A stretch of DNA of 64,000 nt from JAQBVV01 sp965249205 (GCA_965249205.1 CBDFLL010000005.1:1240001-1304000), one strand, 5' to 3'. Shown: positions 17,932 to 27,472, counted from the stretch's first letter. Translations and numbers: made by a program. Notes: generated from the letters alone by a model not told the origin.

Positions 17932-20103
17932 CTACGGAGAGTCGGTCTCACCGTCCCTGATTCGAATCTGCCGAATCACGTCTCCGGGGGCAAGGCGATC
18001 CACGACGTCCATACCGGCCACGACGTGACCGAAGACGGTGTAGTGACCGTCAAGATGGGGCTGAGGCGAGTGGGTGATGAAGAACTGGCTGCCGCCAGTG
18101 TCTGGCCAAGCAAGTGCCATCCCCACCGTTCCCCGCAGATATGGGCGCATGTTGATCTCGTCGCGAATCGTATAGCCGGGTCCGCCTTCGCCATCGCCGC
18201 GCGGATCGCCGCCCTGGACCACGAAATCCGGAACGACGCGGTGTATCGCGACATCGTTGAAAAATCCAGAGCGTGCGAGAGCAACAAAGTTCGCCACCGT
18301 GAGCGGCGCGTCAATGATCGCCAATTCGATCTCGATCACACCTCGGTCTGTTTCGATATAAGCGTGCGGCGAAAACCGCGGGCTCACGAGCGCGAACCAT
18401 TCCGGGTCCGAGATCGCGCGGCCAGCCGGCGCGGGTCGAAATGCTCCGTCATCCACCGCTGCGCCGCCGTCTCGCAGAAGCTCCGCCGCCCGCACGCGTA
18501 CCGCCCAGTCGCGATCCCCGAGCGCTTGCTCTAGAAGCGGCCGCGCGACCATCGGATCGAGTTCAGCCAGCGCCGAGAGAATCGCCGCCCTCGCCACGTA
18601 GGTCGTGTCGCCAAGCGCTTCCCGGTACGCCTCGACCAGCAACGGCACTGAGGCGAGCGCGCCCAGCCGCGCGAGACCGCCGGCGGCCGACGCGCGCGCA
18701 CCGAAATCCTCGACTCCGAGCCGCTCGATGAGCATGGCCTCAGTCCCAGGAGCCCCCGACGCCAGTCGTGCGGTGAGCACTGCGGACACCACGCGGGAAT
18801 CGTCGTCCTCCAGCAGGATTCTGAGGCGAGTGTCGCCTCGCCTCTGCGGGAGCGTTGCCAACGCATCCGCTTCGGCGGCTCTCACGGTCCACTCGGGATC
18901 GCGATCCAGGCCGGACAACGCCGCTAGAAACGTATCCGGATCGACTCGCGCGAGTGTTCGAATCGCAGCACTCCTCATGTCCGGGGAGGGATCTGACATG
19001 AGATCGAGCAACAGATCGAGGCTCTCGGCAGTCGCCAACGTCGACATCGCGGTCATCGCCTCCAGGCGTAGCGCCGCATCAGCCCCCGCGTCCGCAACGA
19101 TACCCGTCAACACCGGCACCGAAGCGACATCACCGATCGCCGAGAGCGCACGCATGGCCTGGATCAGTACCGCCTGGTGTGTCGCTTGCTGCTCGACGAT
19201 TTGGCGAAGTGGTTCCGCGGCGGCGAGCGCCCGCATGGCGCCAAGCCCGCGGGCAGCAAACGCGGCTGTGTAGCGACCCGGGGTATTCAGCAACGCGACG
19301 AGCGCCGACGTTCCGCGCTGATCCCCGAGCTGCTGGATCGCAGAAGCCACGGGCCACCACGTCGACACGGGTTGCTCTTCTACGTCAAGAACCGCTGCGG
19401 CCAACGCGTCGAAGGACCCGAGACGAGCGAGCGCAAACATGCCAAGGCGAGTTGCCTCGATGGGCGGCGCGAGGGGAAAACCCAACTCATCAGCGTCCAA
19501 CCCTGCCAGTGCTCCAGCGCTGACATGCGTCTTCACCATCTCGGCGACCGCCGTGGCATCAGTACGGTCGCCGATCATGCCAAGCGCCTGGGCAGCGCGT
19601 CCCTGGACCTCGGGGTCCGCATCGCCGAGCGCCACCACGAGTGCTCCTCGCGCATCCGGGGAACCGATGAGTCCAAGCGCGAATGCGGCTATCTCCCGCA
19701 CGTCAGGCTCCTCGTCTCCGAGCAGCCCTGCGAGCGGCTCCACCGCTTCTGGTAAACCTACGCGCCCAAGAGCAAGCGCGGCGCGCCAACGAACGCGTGC
19801 CTCGCCGTCGTTGAGCAGGAGAAACAGATCAGAGGGAGGCGCGGGGGTAAGGACAGCGGGCTGCGTAGACGTCGCCGGCATCAGGACGACGCGGGGTGGC
19901 GGGGCCGGATCGCGAAGGACGCGCTGGGCCTCCAGGCGCATCATCCACGGAAGCTTGTCCTCCCACGTGACGACCCGCGGCGTAGGCGGTGATGCCGGCG
20001 CGCTCGCGCAGCCCGCACACACCAGCGCAAGCGTCAGGACCCAGGTGGCGAGACCGGCGAACGATGTGTCTCTCACGGCTTTCAGCGGTGCCGCCCTACG
20101 CAT
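17932..20103 (-). CDS. HEAT-repeat lipoprotein with C-terminal cyclophilin domain
   Basis: From the ATG at 20103 the protein has 723 residues. It starts with a lipoprotein signal (LTLALVCAGC), so it is probably periplasmic and membrane-anchored. About 500 residues of HEAT/armadillo-type repeats follow (RVGLPEAVEPLAGLLGDEEP; ADALATLPQRRGDTRL). The last 145 residues are a cyclophilin-type peptidyl-prolyl isomerase with FNDVAIHRVVPDFVVQGGDP, GTVGMALA and GSQFFITHSP, so catalytic residues look intact. A folding catalyst carried on a protein-binding solenoid is the natural reading. An in-frame start at 20193 would mask the signal. It is divergent from the kinase gene. Confidence 0.9.
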   Translation of the reverse strand: MRRAAPLKAVRDTSFAGLATWVLTLALVCAGCASAPASPPTPRVVTWEDKLPWMMRLEAQRVLRDPAPPPRVVLMPATSTQPAVLTPAPPSDLFLLLNDGEARVRWRAALALGRVGLPEAVEPLAGLLGDEEPDVREIAAFALGLIGSPDARGALVVALGDADPEVQGRAAQALGMIGDRTDATAVAEMVKTHVSAGALAGLDADELGFPLAPPIEATRLGMFALARLGSFDALAAAVLDVEEQPVSTWWPVASAIQQLGDQRGTSALVALLNTPGRYTAAFAARGLGAMRALAAAEPLRQIVEQQATHQAVLIQAMRALSAIGDVASVPVLTGIVADAGADAALRLEAMTAMSTLATAESLDLLLDLMSDPSPDMRSAAIRTLARVDPDTFLAALSGLDRDPEWTVRAAEADALATLPQRRGDTRLRILLEDDDSRVVSAVLTARLASGAPGTEAMLIERLGVEDFGARASAAGGLARLGALASVPLLVEAYREALGDTTYVARAAILSALAELDPMVARPLLEQALGDRDWAVRVRAAELLRDGGAAVDDGAFRPAPAGRAISDPEWFALVSPRFSPHAYIETDRGVIEIELAIIDAPLTVANFVALARSGFFNDVAIHRVVPDFVVQGGDPRGDGEGGPGYTIRDEINMRPYLRGTVGMALAWPDTGGSQFFITHSPQPHLDGHYTVFGHVVAGMDVVDRLAPGDVIRQIRIRDGETDSP

Positions 20104-20191
20104 TGTGTCGTGTGCTTTGTGCATTGCGCCTTGCGCGTATCGGGCGGATGATAGCATGCAGGCGTCGGGGGCTCTGAGCGCAACGCAGCAC

Positions 20192-20836
20192 ATGTCCTTT
20201 CAGTACATCGCCATCGAAGGCCCCATCGGCGTTGGCAAGACCGTGCTCGCTGCTCGACTCGCGGCGCGGCTCGCTGCCACTACGGTCCTCGAGGAAACCG
20301 AGAATCCGTTCCTGGCGGATTTTTATGCCGGGCGCCCGGGTGCAGCGCTGCAAACGCAACTCTTCTATCTGCTCAACCGACACCGACAGCAGGTCACGCT
20401 GCGACAGGCCAACCTTTTCGCACAGACGACCATCTCTGACTACCTGTTCGACAGGGACAAGATCTTCGCCTACCTCAATCTCGACGACAACGAGCTGTTT
20501 ATTTATCAGCGGCTCTACGATCTGCTCGCGCACGACGTGCCGGCACCTGACCTCGTCATATACCTTCAGGCGCCGTCAGACGTCCTCCTTCAGCGAATGC
20601 CTGAGACGACCACGAAGACGGGCGAGATCGTACCCCGACCCGAAGCCCCCTACCTCCGTGAACTCAACGAGGCCTACCAGCACTTCTTCTTTCACTATTC
20701 CTCCACGCCGCTACTGGTGGTCGAAACCTCGCAGCTCGATCTGGCAACCAGCGACGCCGCGGTCGACGATCTCATGCGACAGATTCGCACGATGAACAAA
20801 GGAACGCGGTACTACGTGCCTAGACCGAAGCTGTGA
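20192..20836 (+). CDS. Deoxynucleoside kinase (dAK/dGK-like)
   Basis: These enzymes phosphorylate deoxynucleosides for salvage. The 214-residue protein starts MSFQYIAIEGPIGVGKT with an intact P-loop, continues with LEETENPFLADFY, QTTISDYLFDRDKIFA (the acidic/arginine catalytic region) and a LID-like segment around PRPEAPYL. This matches the deoxyadenosine/deoxyguanosine kinase branch of the dNK family; exact substrate cannot be read from sequence. The ATG at 20192 is chosen because the conserved N-terminus starts there. Confidence 0.88.
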   Translation: MSFQYIAIEGPIGVGKTVLAARLAARLAATTVLEETENPFLADFYAGRPGAALQTQLFYLLNRHRQQVTLRQANLFAQTTISDYLFDRDKIFAYLNLDDNELFIYQRLYDLLAHDVPAPDLVIYLQAPSDVLLQRMPETTTKTGEIVPRPEAPYLRELNEAYQHFFFHYSSTPLLVVETSQLDLATSDAAVDDLMRQIRTMNKGTRYYVPRPKL

Positions 20837-20938
20837 CGGGTCCGTACGGCTCATGAACTGCGATGATTGGCCTGCGATCACCTCCAGGGGCGGAGCGGTC
20901 CACCCCAGCTGCCCCGGGATTCGCGGTGGGGGACCGCG

Positions 20939-22255
20939 TTGACACAGCGCCGCACCGCCAGCTCGCTCAGTCGACTTCTCACGCTCGACACGTCCGGCAT
21001 CAAGCTGGGGCTCGACCACATCTCGGAGCTATGTGCTGCGCTTGGGCATCCTGAACGAACGTTCACAACGCTCCACGTCGCCGGAACGAACGGCAAGGGT
21101 TCCGTCACCGCCATGGTGCACGCCGCTCTCGTCGCCGCCGGCATCCGTGCAAGCCGATACGTCTCTCCGCATCTCGTCGATCTAGCTGAACGGTTCGTCA
21201 TCGAGAGCGCGCCACCCGATTCCGACTCCCTGCACGAAGCCGCTGACGACGTGCTCGCGTGTGCCGACTCGTTGCGTGGGGCCGATGGTCGACCGATGCG
21301 TCCCACGTTCTTCGAAGCCACCACCGCGATGGCTTTCGAACTGTTCCGCCGCGCGCACGTGGACGTCGCCGTCATCGAGGTGGGCCTCGGCGGCAGATTC
21401 GATGCGACCAACGTCATCGCGCCGGTGGCGGGCGCCATCACGTCGATCGGTCTCGACCACCAGCAATGGCTAGGCCAGACAATCGAGGCGATCGCCTTCG
21501 AAAAGGCCGGCATTATCAAACCGGGCATGGATGTGGTGATCGGTACCGTTCCTGACGGGGCTCGCCGTGTCATCTGGGACGTGGCCGAGGCCCAGCGCGC
21601 GCAGGTCATTGATGCGGCAGAGGGCACTCGCATCACGCACGGCTCAGAAGATGCCCGCGAGGCCACGGTCATCGAGACAACGAACAACCGCTATGGGCCG
21701 TTGTCTCTTGCCTTGCGCGGCGAGCACCAGATCGGCAATGCGCTTGTCGCCGTCCGTCTGCTCGAAACAGCGGCGCGCCACGGTGTGCGGGTCACTCGAG
21801 ACGCGATCGAACGTGGGCTCACCGGCGTCGATTGGCCGGGCCGCCTCGAGCTGATCAGCCTGCATGACGGCAGGCAGGTCCTGCTCGACGCGGCACACAA
21901 CGTTGACGGGGCGCGCACTCTCGCGGCCCACCTTGGCCGCCGGCATCCGGAACGGCCGGCACTGGTGATCGGCGTCATGCGGGACAAGGATGTCGAAGGC
22001 ATCATCAACGCGTTGCTACCAGTCGTGTCGTGCGTCGTCACGACTGCCGCGAATACCACTCGAGCGCTTCCCGCGGACGAACTGGCGGCGCGCATCGTCG
22101 GTGCGGGACTATCGATTCCGGTGCGCGCAGAAGCGAATCCGATACGAGCAGTCGAGCACGCGTTCGGGCGCCGCGGCGCCGTGTGTGTTGCGGGCTCGCT
22201 GTTGGTGGTCGGCGAGGTTCGCGAAGGCCTCAGGCGACATGCTATCCTGCGATGA
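20939..22255 (+). CDS. folC: Folylpolyglutamate synthase / dihydrofolate synthase
   Basis: FolC adds glutamate to dihydropteroate and to folates. The motifs are complete: LHVAGTNGKGSV (P-loop), YVSPHLVDLAERF, FFEATTAMAFELF, VIEVGLGGRFDATN, SIGLDHQQWLG and IAFEKAGIIKPG, then the C-terminal domain with LDAAHNVDGARTL. No ATG fits the N-terminus. I chose the TTG at 20939, preceded by GGTGGGGGA; another TTG at 20867 would add 24 unlike residues. The gene follows the kinase and precedes lptD by 15 bases. Confidence 0.93.
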   Translation: MTQRRTASSLSRLLTLDTSGIKLGLDHISELCAALGHPERTFTTLHVAGTNGKGSVTAMVHAALVAAGIRASRYVSPHLVDLAERFVIESAPPDSDSLHEAADDVLACADSLRGADGRPMRPTFFEATTAMAFELFRRAHVDVAVIEVGLGGRFDATNVIAPVAGAITSIGLDHQQWLGQTIEAIAFEKAGIIKPGMDVVIGTVPDGARRVIWDVAEAQRAQVIDAAEGTRITHGSEDAREATVIETTNNRYGPLSLALRGEHQIGNALVAVRLLETAARHGVRVTRDAIERGLTGVDWPGRLELISLHDGRQVLLDAAHNVDGARTLAAHLGRRHPERPALVIGVMRDKDVEGIINALLPVVSCVVTTAANTTRALPADELAARIVGAGLSIPVRAEANPIRAVEHAFGRRGAVCVAGSLLVVGEVREGLRRHAILR

Positions 22256-22270
22256 TTCCCTCTCATAACC

Positions 22271-24589
22271 ATGGTGTCTTTGCGGATCCTGCTCTGTTTC
22301 ATGCTGTGCGCGTATGCCGCGCCTGTCCTCGCGCAGGCTCCCGGAGCTGCGCCCGGGACCGCGACGCCGTTGCCCGACACGCCTCTCTCGCTCATTACCA
22401 ATTCAAGCCAATGGCGCCTTGAGCAGGTCTCGGCAGATCACGTGCGCCTCACCGGCCAGGTCGAAATCGAAAGCGACTCAGGCACAAAATTTTTCGCCGA
22501 TGAGATCGACATCTTCAGCGAGCCAACCCTACGCCTGGTCGCCACGGGGAATGTCGTCTTTACCAATGCTGAAGGACGCATCGCCGCCGAGCGGGCCGAG
22601 TTCGACGTCGGTGCGGGCACGGGCATCTTCTATCAAGCGTCAGGCATCCTGTCACTAGGCGCCACGGTTGACCGGGCTCTGTTCGCCGGCCAGGAACCGG
22701 CCGTGTACTTCTACGGGGATACGATCGAGAAAATAAGCGCCCGGTCGTACAAGCTCTCAAGGGGTGGGTTTAGCACCTGCGTGCAGCCGACGCCACGCTG
22801 GGAGGTGACCAGTGACTCGGTTGTCCTCAACCTCAGCGACTACGCCGTTGCGCGCAACATACTGTTGCGCGTGAAGGGCGTGCCGCTCTTCTATCTGCCG
22901 GTCCTGTATTACCCGCTCAAGGATGACGAGCGCGCGACGGGATTCCTACTCCCAACGTATGGATCGTCAACCTTCCGGGGCCAGAGCCTCAGCAACGCAT
23001 TCTTCTGGGCCATCGGTCGCAGCCAGGATGCGACCTTCTTCCATGACTGGTTCACCAGAACAGGCCAGGGAGCCGGCGCGGAATACCGATGGGTCGCCAA
23101 CGGGGCCTCGTACGGCACGTTCCGCTTCTATGCGCTCAATCAACATGAAGCTGAGTTCAACCAGTCGGGACGCGTGGCGATTCTGCCGGCGCAATCGAGT
23201 TACGAGTTCACCGGTACCGGCAGCCAGGCGATCGGCACGTCGATACGGCTGCATCAGCGCATCGACTATTCCTCGAGTCTGGTCACTCAGCAGTTGTATC
23301 AGCAGAACCTGTACCAGGCGTCGAACGCGACGCGCACCATAGAAGCCGGGCTCGCCGGCACCTGGGGTGGCCTGACGACCAGTGCGCTGTTTCAGCGTGT
23401 CGAAACGTTCACCGGTGCCGACACGTCACAGCTCTACGGTGGAAGCCCACGAATCACGGCTGCCGTCGCGCCCAGGCGCTTGTTCGGACTTCCCGTCTAT
23501 GGGTCGGTGACCAGCGACTTCGGCTATTTACCGTACCGTCAAGTGACCGACGGGACCGTCACGAGCGACAGAAGCCTCGTCCGCCTGGACGTGCTTCCGA
23601 CACTTCGTGTGGCGCTCTCTCGATTGAGCTTCTTGACGTTGAACACGAGCGCGTCGTATCGCACGACGCACTACTCGCGTAGTGCTGATCTATCTGGGCG
23701 GATCACCGAGGATGCGCTCACCCGCAGCTACCTCTCACTCCGCGCGGATGTCGTTGGTCCGGTGCTCGCCAAGATATGGGATACCCCTGGCAGCGGCTTC
23801 AGCGAACGCATGAAGCACCTGATTGAACCGACGTTCTCGCTCGACTACGTCCCGACGATCAACAATTCCGCGCAAGTATTAACGCTGACTGATTCGACAG
23901 ACGTGATTCTCGGCGGCGCGACACGCTTCACCTATGGAATCAACAACCGCCTGCTCTATCGAGCCCGCACGGTCGACGGCTCGGCTGGTTCGACCATCCA
24001 GTTTCTGACGATAGGCATTCAGCAAACGGCGTATCTGACACCCAAGGCGAGCCTGAACGACAACCAGTACGTGAGCACCAGTTTCCGGTCGAAGGCGGTC
24101 GATGTATCTGATGTCGCTGTCAGCATCAAGGTGACACCCAGCGCGCGCTTCGACTCGACCACTCGGTTGGAGTACGACCTGCAGGGCGAAGGCCTGCACG
24201 TCATCACGACGGGCACGACGGCACAGCTCGGGCAAGGCACCACAACCGTCAACTACAGCCGTTACCGCAGGCGGCCCACCTCCAGTCCAGAGAGTTCGCT
24301 TTCGTGGAGCACGGCGCTGAATTTGCTGGAGGGCCGCGCTCGCGGAGCGTACGCGCTCACGTGGGACATCGGTCGTGCTGGGATACTGAGCCAGACCATT
24401 GGCATGTCATACTTGGCCCAATGCTGCGGAATCCAGGCTGACTTTCAGAAGTTCAAGTATCCGCAGGCCAGTTCGAACTTCCCTATTGCGTCCGACCGTC
24501 GGTTCAATGTCTCCTTCGTGCTGGCAGGCCTCGGCACATTCGCCAATTTCTTCGGGGCGTTCGGCGGTCTCATGGGCGCCGGACCCTGA
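22271..24589 (+). CDS. lptD: LPS-assembly protein LptD (OstA)
   Basis: LptD is the outer-membrane barrel that inserts lipopolysaccharide in the outer leaflet. The 772-residue protein has a signal peptide ending AAPVLAQA, then an OstA/LptA-like beta-jellyroll (about 45-160; VRLTGQVEIESDSGTKFFAD), and a long barrel with LFYLPVLYYPLKDDERATGFLLPTYGSS, a typical LptD segment. Two adjacent cysteines in YLAQCCGIQ near the C-terminus and one in GFSTCVQP could form disulfides. It is strong evidence for an LPS-bearing outer membrane. Confidence 0.93.
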   Translation: MVSLRILLCFMLCAYAAPVLAQAPGAAPGTATPLPDTPLSLITNSSQWRLEQVSADHVRLTGQVEIESDSGTKFFADEIDIFSEPTLRLVATGNVVFTNAEGRIAAERAEFDVGAGTGIFYQASGILSLGATVDRALFAGQEPAVYFYGDTIEKISARSYKLSRGGFSTCVQPTPRWEVTSDSVVLNLSDYAVARNILLRVKGVPLFYLPVLYYPLKDDERATGFLLPTYGSSTFRGQSLSNAFFWAIGRSQDATFFHDWFTRTGQGAGAEYRWVANGASYGTFRFYALNQHEAEFNQSGRVAILPAQSSYEFTGTGSQAIGTSIRLHQRIDYSSSLVTQQLYQQNLYQASNATRTIEAGLAGTWGGLTTSALFQRVETFTGADTSQLYGGSPRITAAVAPRRLFGLPVYGSVTSDFGYLPYRQVTDGTVTSDRSLVRLDVLPTLRVALSRLSFLTLNTSASYRTTHYSRSADLSGRITEDALTRSYLSLRADVVGPVLAKIWDTPGSGFSERMKHLIEPTFSLDYVPTINNSAQVLTLTDSTDVILGGATRFTYGINNRLLYRARTVDGSAGSTIQFLTIGIQQTAYLTPKASLNDNQYVSTSFRSKAVDVSDVAVSIKVTPSARFDSTTRLEYDLQGEGLHVITTGTTAQLGQGTTTVNYSRYRRRPTSSPESSLSWSTALNLLEGRARGAYALTWDIGRAGILSQTIGMSYLAQCCGIQADFQKFKYPQASSNFPIASDRRFNVSFVLAGLGTFANFFGAFGGLMGAGP

Positions 24590-24643
24590 CGTGGCGGCGC
24601 CGATTCTCTGCCCCGCGAACCTGGCAAACGGGAGACGGAACGT

Positions 24644-25588
24644 GTGACGGGCGCCGCGCCGACTGTCCTCGTCACCGGCGCTTCCGGCTTTGCCGGTAGC
24701 CACCTGCTTGAACACCTGGCCGGGAAATGCGATCTCGCTGGTTGGTCCCGTTCGTCGCCAACCCCTGAGCTGGCCGGCCTCGCACAGTGGGCGCGCGTCG
24801 ACATGCTGGATCGCGAGCGCGTGCGTGAGGAGATTCTGGCGCTCCGACCAGCCGCGGTCTACCACTGCGCGGGTGCCGCGCATGTGGGCAGTTCCTGGAA
24901 AGATACGGCCCTCCCGATGGCGAGCAATGTGCTCACCACGCACTATCTTCTCGACGCGCTTCGTCGAGCCGGCACCCCATGCCGCGTCGTCATTCCAGGC
25001 TCCGCGAACGTGTACGCCGCAGCAACGACCCCCCTCGTGGAGGACTCCCCAACGGGGCCAGCGAGTCCGTACGCCGTGAGTAAACTCGCACAGGAGCAAC
25101 TGGGCATCCGGGCGTTGGTCGAAGACGGTGTGGGGGTTGTTGTCGCGCGTGCGTTCAACCACATCGGCGTTCGACAAGACCCCACATTTGCCGTGGCCGG
25201 CATGGCACGACAGATCGCGCAGATCGAGCGGGGTGGCGCCGAGCCTGTCATTCGAGTCGGCAATCTCGACACGCACCGCGATCTGACCGACGTGCGGGAC
25301 ACGGTTCGCGCCTATGCGCTGCTCATGGAACGTGGCGTGCCTGGAACGATCTACAACGTGGCGTCCGGGATCGGCCGGCAGATGCGCGCGGTCCTCGACG
25401 CACTTGTTGCCCGGTCGCGCGTCGCCGTCCAGATCGTGCTGGATCGGGCGCGTCTGCGGCCCAACGACCTTCCTGTGTTGATCGGCGACGCGACCCGCTT
25501 GCGCACGGATACCGGCTGGGCGCCCCGCATCAGTTTCGACCGAACGCTCGACGACATCCTTGACTACTGGCGCGCAGAGCGCCCCTGA
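24644..25588 (+). CDS. NAD(P)-dependent sugar epimerase/dehydratase, GDP-4-keto-6-deoxymannose reductase-like
   Basis: This 314-residue extended SDR has the Rossmann motif TGASGFAGSH, HCAGAAHVGSSW, a serine in PGSANVYA and the catalytic YAVSK. The C-terminal part (ARAFNHIGVRQD; HRDLTDVRDTVRAY; LRPNDLPVLIGDATRLRTDTGW) resembles Rmd, which makes GDP-D-rhamnose, and GDP-mannose 4,6-dehydratases. The GTG at 24644 follows GGGAGACGG. It lies just downstream of lptD and may supply a sugar nucleotide for the surface glycan. Exact substrate is uncertain. Confidence 0.85.
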   Translation: MTGAAPTVLVTGASGFAGSHLLEHLAGKCDLAGWSRSSPTPELAGLAQWARVDMLDRERVREEILALRPAAVYHCAGAAHVGSSWKDTALPMASNVLTTHYLLDALRRAGTPCRVVIPGSANVYAAATTPLVEDSPTGPASPYAVSKLAQEQLGIRALVEDGVGVVVARAFNHIGVRQDPTFAVAGMARQIAQIERGGAEPVIRVGNLDTHRDLTDVRDTVRAYALLMERGVPGTIYNVASGIGRQMRAVLDALVARSRVAVQIVLDRARLRPNDLPVLIGDATRLRTDTGWAPRISFDRTLDDILDYWRAERP

Positions 25589-25670
25589 CTCGACTCCTCC
25601 TGAAACACCGCCGGCGAGCGAGCCCTCCCCCGGCATGGCGGGGTGCGCGCCGATTACTAGCGTCACCTCT

Positions 25671-25676
25671 TATAAT
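25671..25676 (+). promoter_or_regulatory. -10 hexamer for a leaderless gene
   Basis: A perfect TATAAT ends seven bases before the ATG at 25683, so transcription should begin at the A of the start codon. No -35 box is obvious. Confidence 0.5.
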
Positions 25677-25682
25677 GGGCGT

Positions 25683-26252
25683 ATGACGCGGGCCGGGATC
25701 TGTTGTGCTGTCTTTCTCATGACTGCGACCGCTGCTTCAGGGCAAACGCCGCAACCGTTTCCCCGCCCCAGCGCAACGCCTCCGCCGCAGCCGACCGCTC
25801 CGGCACAGGAGGCTCCGCCTTCTCAGGCTCCGCCGCCACAGATGCCGCAACCGTCGCAGCCGACACTCGCGCCGACGGACACGGAGATACCAACCGAGGC
25901 CACCCTCGGGTTCCCGATTTACCCTACGGCGAAGTTCGTTGGGTCGTACGACGCGGGCCGCGCGCAGCGGTACTACATTTTCGGAACGACCGCGCCGTAC
26001 ACCAGCCTGATCTCATACTACCGGACGTTGCTCGACGAACGTGGGGACCAGATCTTCGACGAGCCCCCCACGTATATGTTTGAGGTGGGTCGATTCAGAA
26101 ACGAAACGATGGCCTTTCCACCCGGGGTGACGATCAAGGACTGGACTTGGAATAGCGAGGGCTATCCGAACCCAACGCTCGGCGCCGAACCCGCGCGGTT
26201 TCCGTCGATCATCATGATCGTGCCCGCGCCGCCGATCGTCCCAGAGCAGTGA
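25683..26252 (+). CDS. Secreted hypothetical protein with proline-rich linker
   Basis: The 189-residue protein has a signal peptide (ending TAASGQ), a roughly 45-residue linker rich in Pro, Gln and Ala, and a compact C-terminal domain of about 125 residues (TLGFPIYPTAKFVGSYDAG; YYIFGTTAPYTSLISYYR; PSIIMIVPAPP). I do not recognise the domain. The linker and signal suggest a periplasmic or surface location. A TATAAT immediately upstream predicts a leaderless mRNA; an in-frame start at 25560 would overlap the epimerase gene and hide the signal peptide. Confidence 0.75.
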   Translation: MTRAGICCAVFLMTATAASGQTPQPFPRPSATPPPQPTAPAQEAPPSQAPPPQMPQPSQPTLAPTDTEIPTEATLGFPIYPTAKFVGSYDAGRAQRYYIFGTTAPYTSLISYYRTLLDERGDQIFDEPPTYMFEVGRFRNETMAFPPGVTIKDWTWNSEGYPNPTLGAEPARFPSIIMIVPAPPIVPEQ

Positions 26253-26290
26253 TCCACCGCTGCCCTCATAGGGCGGGCGGCGTCACCTGG

Positions 26291-26448
26291 CAATCCGCGG
26301 TAAAAGTCCGGCGTCGCACCGAGACGAGCGAGGCGCCTCGCGGACAAGGCGCGACGGCTGAACACACCGCCTGTATGTGACGGAGGAGCAACGCGGGTCG
26401 CGAGGATGCGTCGCTCGTCGAATGCAGACGGACTGTTGCCACGGGCTG
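26291..26448. repeat. MITE-like inverted-repeat element, copy A (diverged)
   Basis: The ends are CAATCCGCGGTAAAAGT on the left (26291-26307) and the inverse of CAGCCCGTGGCAACAGT on the right (26432-26448), 12 of 17 bases alike; CTAG follows at 26449-26452. The interior matches the element at 57108-57310 closely, lacking about 43 internal bases. It has no coding capacity and lies between the secreted protein gene and the rfbB-like gene. Confidence 0.75.
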
Positions 26449-26473
26449 CTAGAAGCTGCGGCCCCGAACGCTG

Positions 26474-27472
26474 CTACTGGCCCTTCTGCCGATACTTCGC
26501 CTCGGTCGCGTCCTTGTGCGGACGCCACCAGTGCTCGTTCGCTGCGTACCAGTCAATCGTTTGCTTCAGCCCATCCGCGAATTTCGTGAACCTGGGCTTC
26601 CAACCGAGTTCTGTACGCAGCTTCGAGTAGTCAATCGCATAGCGGACATCATGACCCGCGCGATCGCTCACCCTTTCGTAGTCCCCGGTCTTCTTCCCGA
26701 GCATGTCGAGAATCATCTCGATGACCTGCCGATTGTTCAGCTCGCTGTCCGCCCCGACCAGGTAGGTCTCGCCACTGCGCCCATTCTCGAGGATGGCATG
26801 CACGGCGCTGTTGTGATCATCAACGTGGATCCAGTCACGAACGTTGAGGCCTTCGCCGTAGAGCTTCGGCGTGTTACCAGCGAGCACGTTCGTGATCTGG
26901 CGAGGGATGAACTTTTCGACATGCTGATAGGGACCGTAGTTGTTCGAGCAGTTGGAGATCGTCATGTGCATGCCGAATGAACGTGCCCACGCACGGACGA
27001 GCATGTCCGCCCCGGCTTTCGAGGCGGAGTACGGGCTCGACGGGTTGTACGGAGTAGCCTCAGTAAATTTCGCCGGGTCGTCGAGTGCGAGGTCACCGTA
27101 GACCTCATCGGTGGAGATGTGATGCAAACGCTTCTCGAACTTTCGAACGGCCTGAAGGATTCGGAACGTACCGATCAGGTTCGTTTCGATGAACGGAAAC
27201 GGATCGTCAAGCGAATTGTCGTTGTGCGATTCGGCCGCGAAGTGGACAACGACGTCGCATGCGCGAACGAGCGGCTCAAGCACGGCTTCGTTCACGATCG
27301 AACCCTCGACGAATCGAATGCGATCTTCGACCCGTTCGAGGTTTGCGCGATTACCTGCGTAGGTCAGCGCGTCGAGAACGGTAATCTCGTGCCGCGGAAG
27401 ATTCTCGATCGTGTAGTGCACGAAGTTGGCGCCGATGAAACCCGCGCCTCCCGTTACAAGTATCTTGGCCAC
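26474..27472 (-). CDS. rfbB: dTDP-glucose 4,6-dehydratase-like
   Basis: This 332-residue extended SDR converts dTDP-glucose to dTDP-4-keto-6-deoxyglucose on the way to rhamnose and other deoxysugars. It shows VTGGAGFIGANFVHY, HFAAESHNDNSL, the catalytic STDEVYGDLALDD (Thr-Asp-Glu) and YSASKAGADMLVRAW (Tyr-Lys), and the NNYGPYQHVEKFIP segment. The AESHNDNS variant occurs in place of the more common AESHVDRS. It starts with GTG at 27472. No other rml genes are adjacent, so the end product is unclear. Confidence 0.92.
   Translation of the reverse strand: MAKILVTGGAGFIGANFVHYTIENLPRHEITVLDALTYAGNRANLERVEDRIRFVEGSIVNEAVLEPLVRACDVVVHFAAESHNDNSLDDPFPFIETNLIGTFRILQAVRKFEKRLHHISTDEVYGDLALDDPAKFTEATPYNPSSPYSASKAGADMLVRAWARSFGMHMTISNCSNNYGPYQHVEKFIPRQITNVLAGNTPKLYGEGLNVRDWIHVDDHNSAVHAILENGRSGETYLVGADSELNNRQVIEMILDMLGKKTGDYERVSDRAGHDVRYAIDYSKLRTELGWKPRFTKFADGLKQTIDWYAANEHWWRPHKDATEAKYRQKGQ

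Noticed and set aside
20853..20942. 29-codon frame overlapping the folC TTG start (TTGA)
   Set aside because: It resembles the ddl leader arrangement but has no Shine-Dalgarno and the folC start itself is uncertain.
24407..25666. 419-codon antisense frame over the epimerase gene
   Set aside because: It overlaps the end of lptD and the whole epimerase on the opposite strand, with no recognisable domain.
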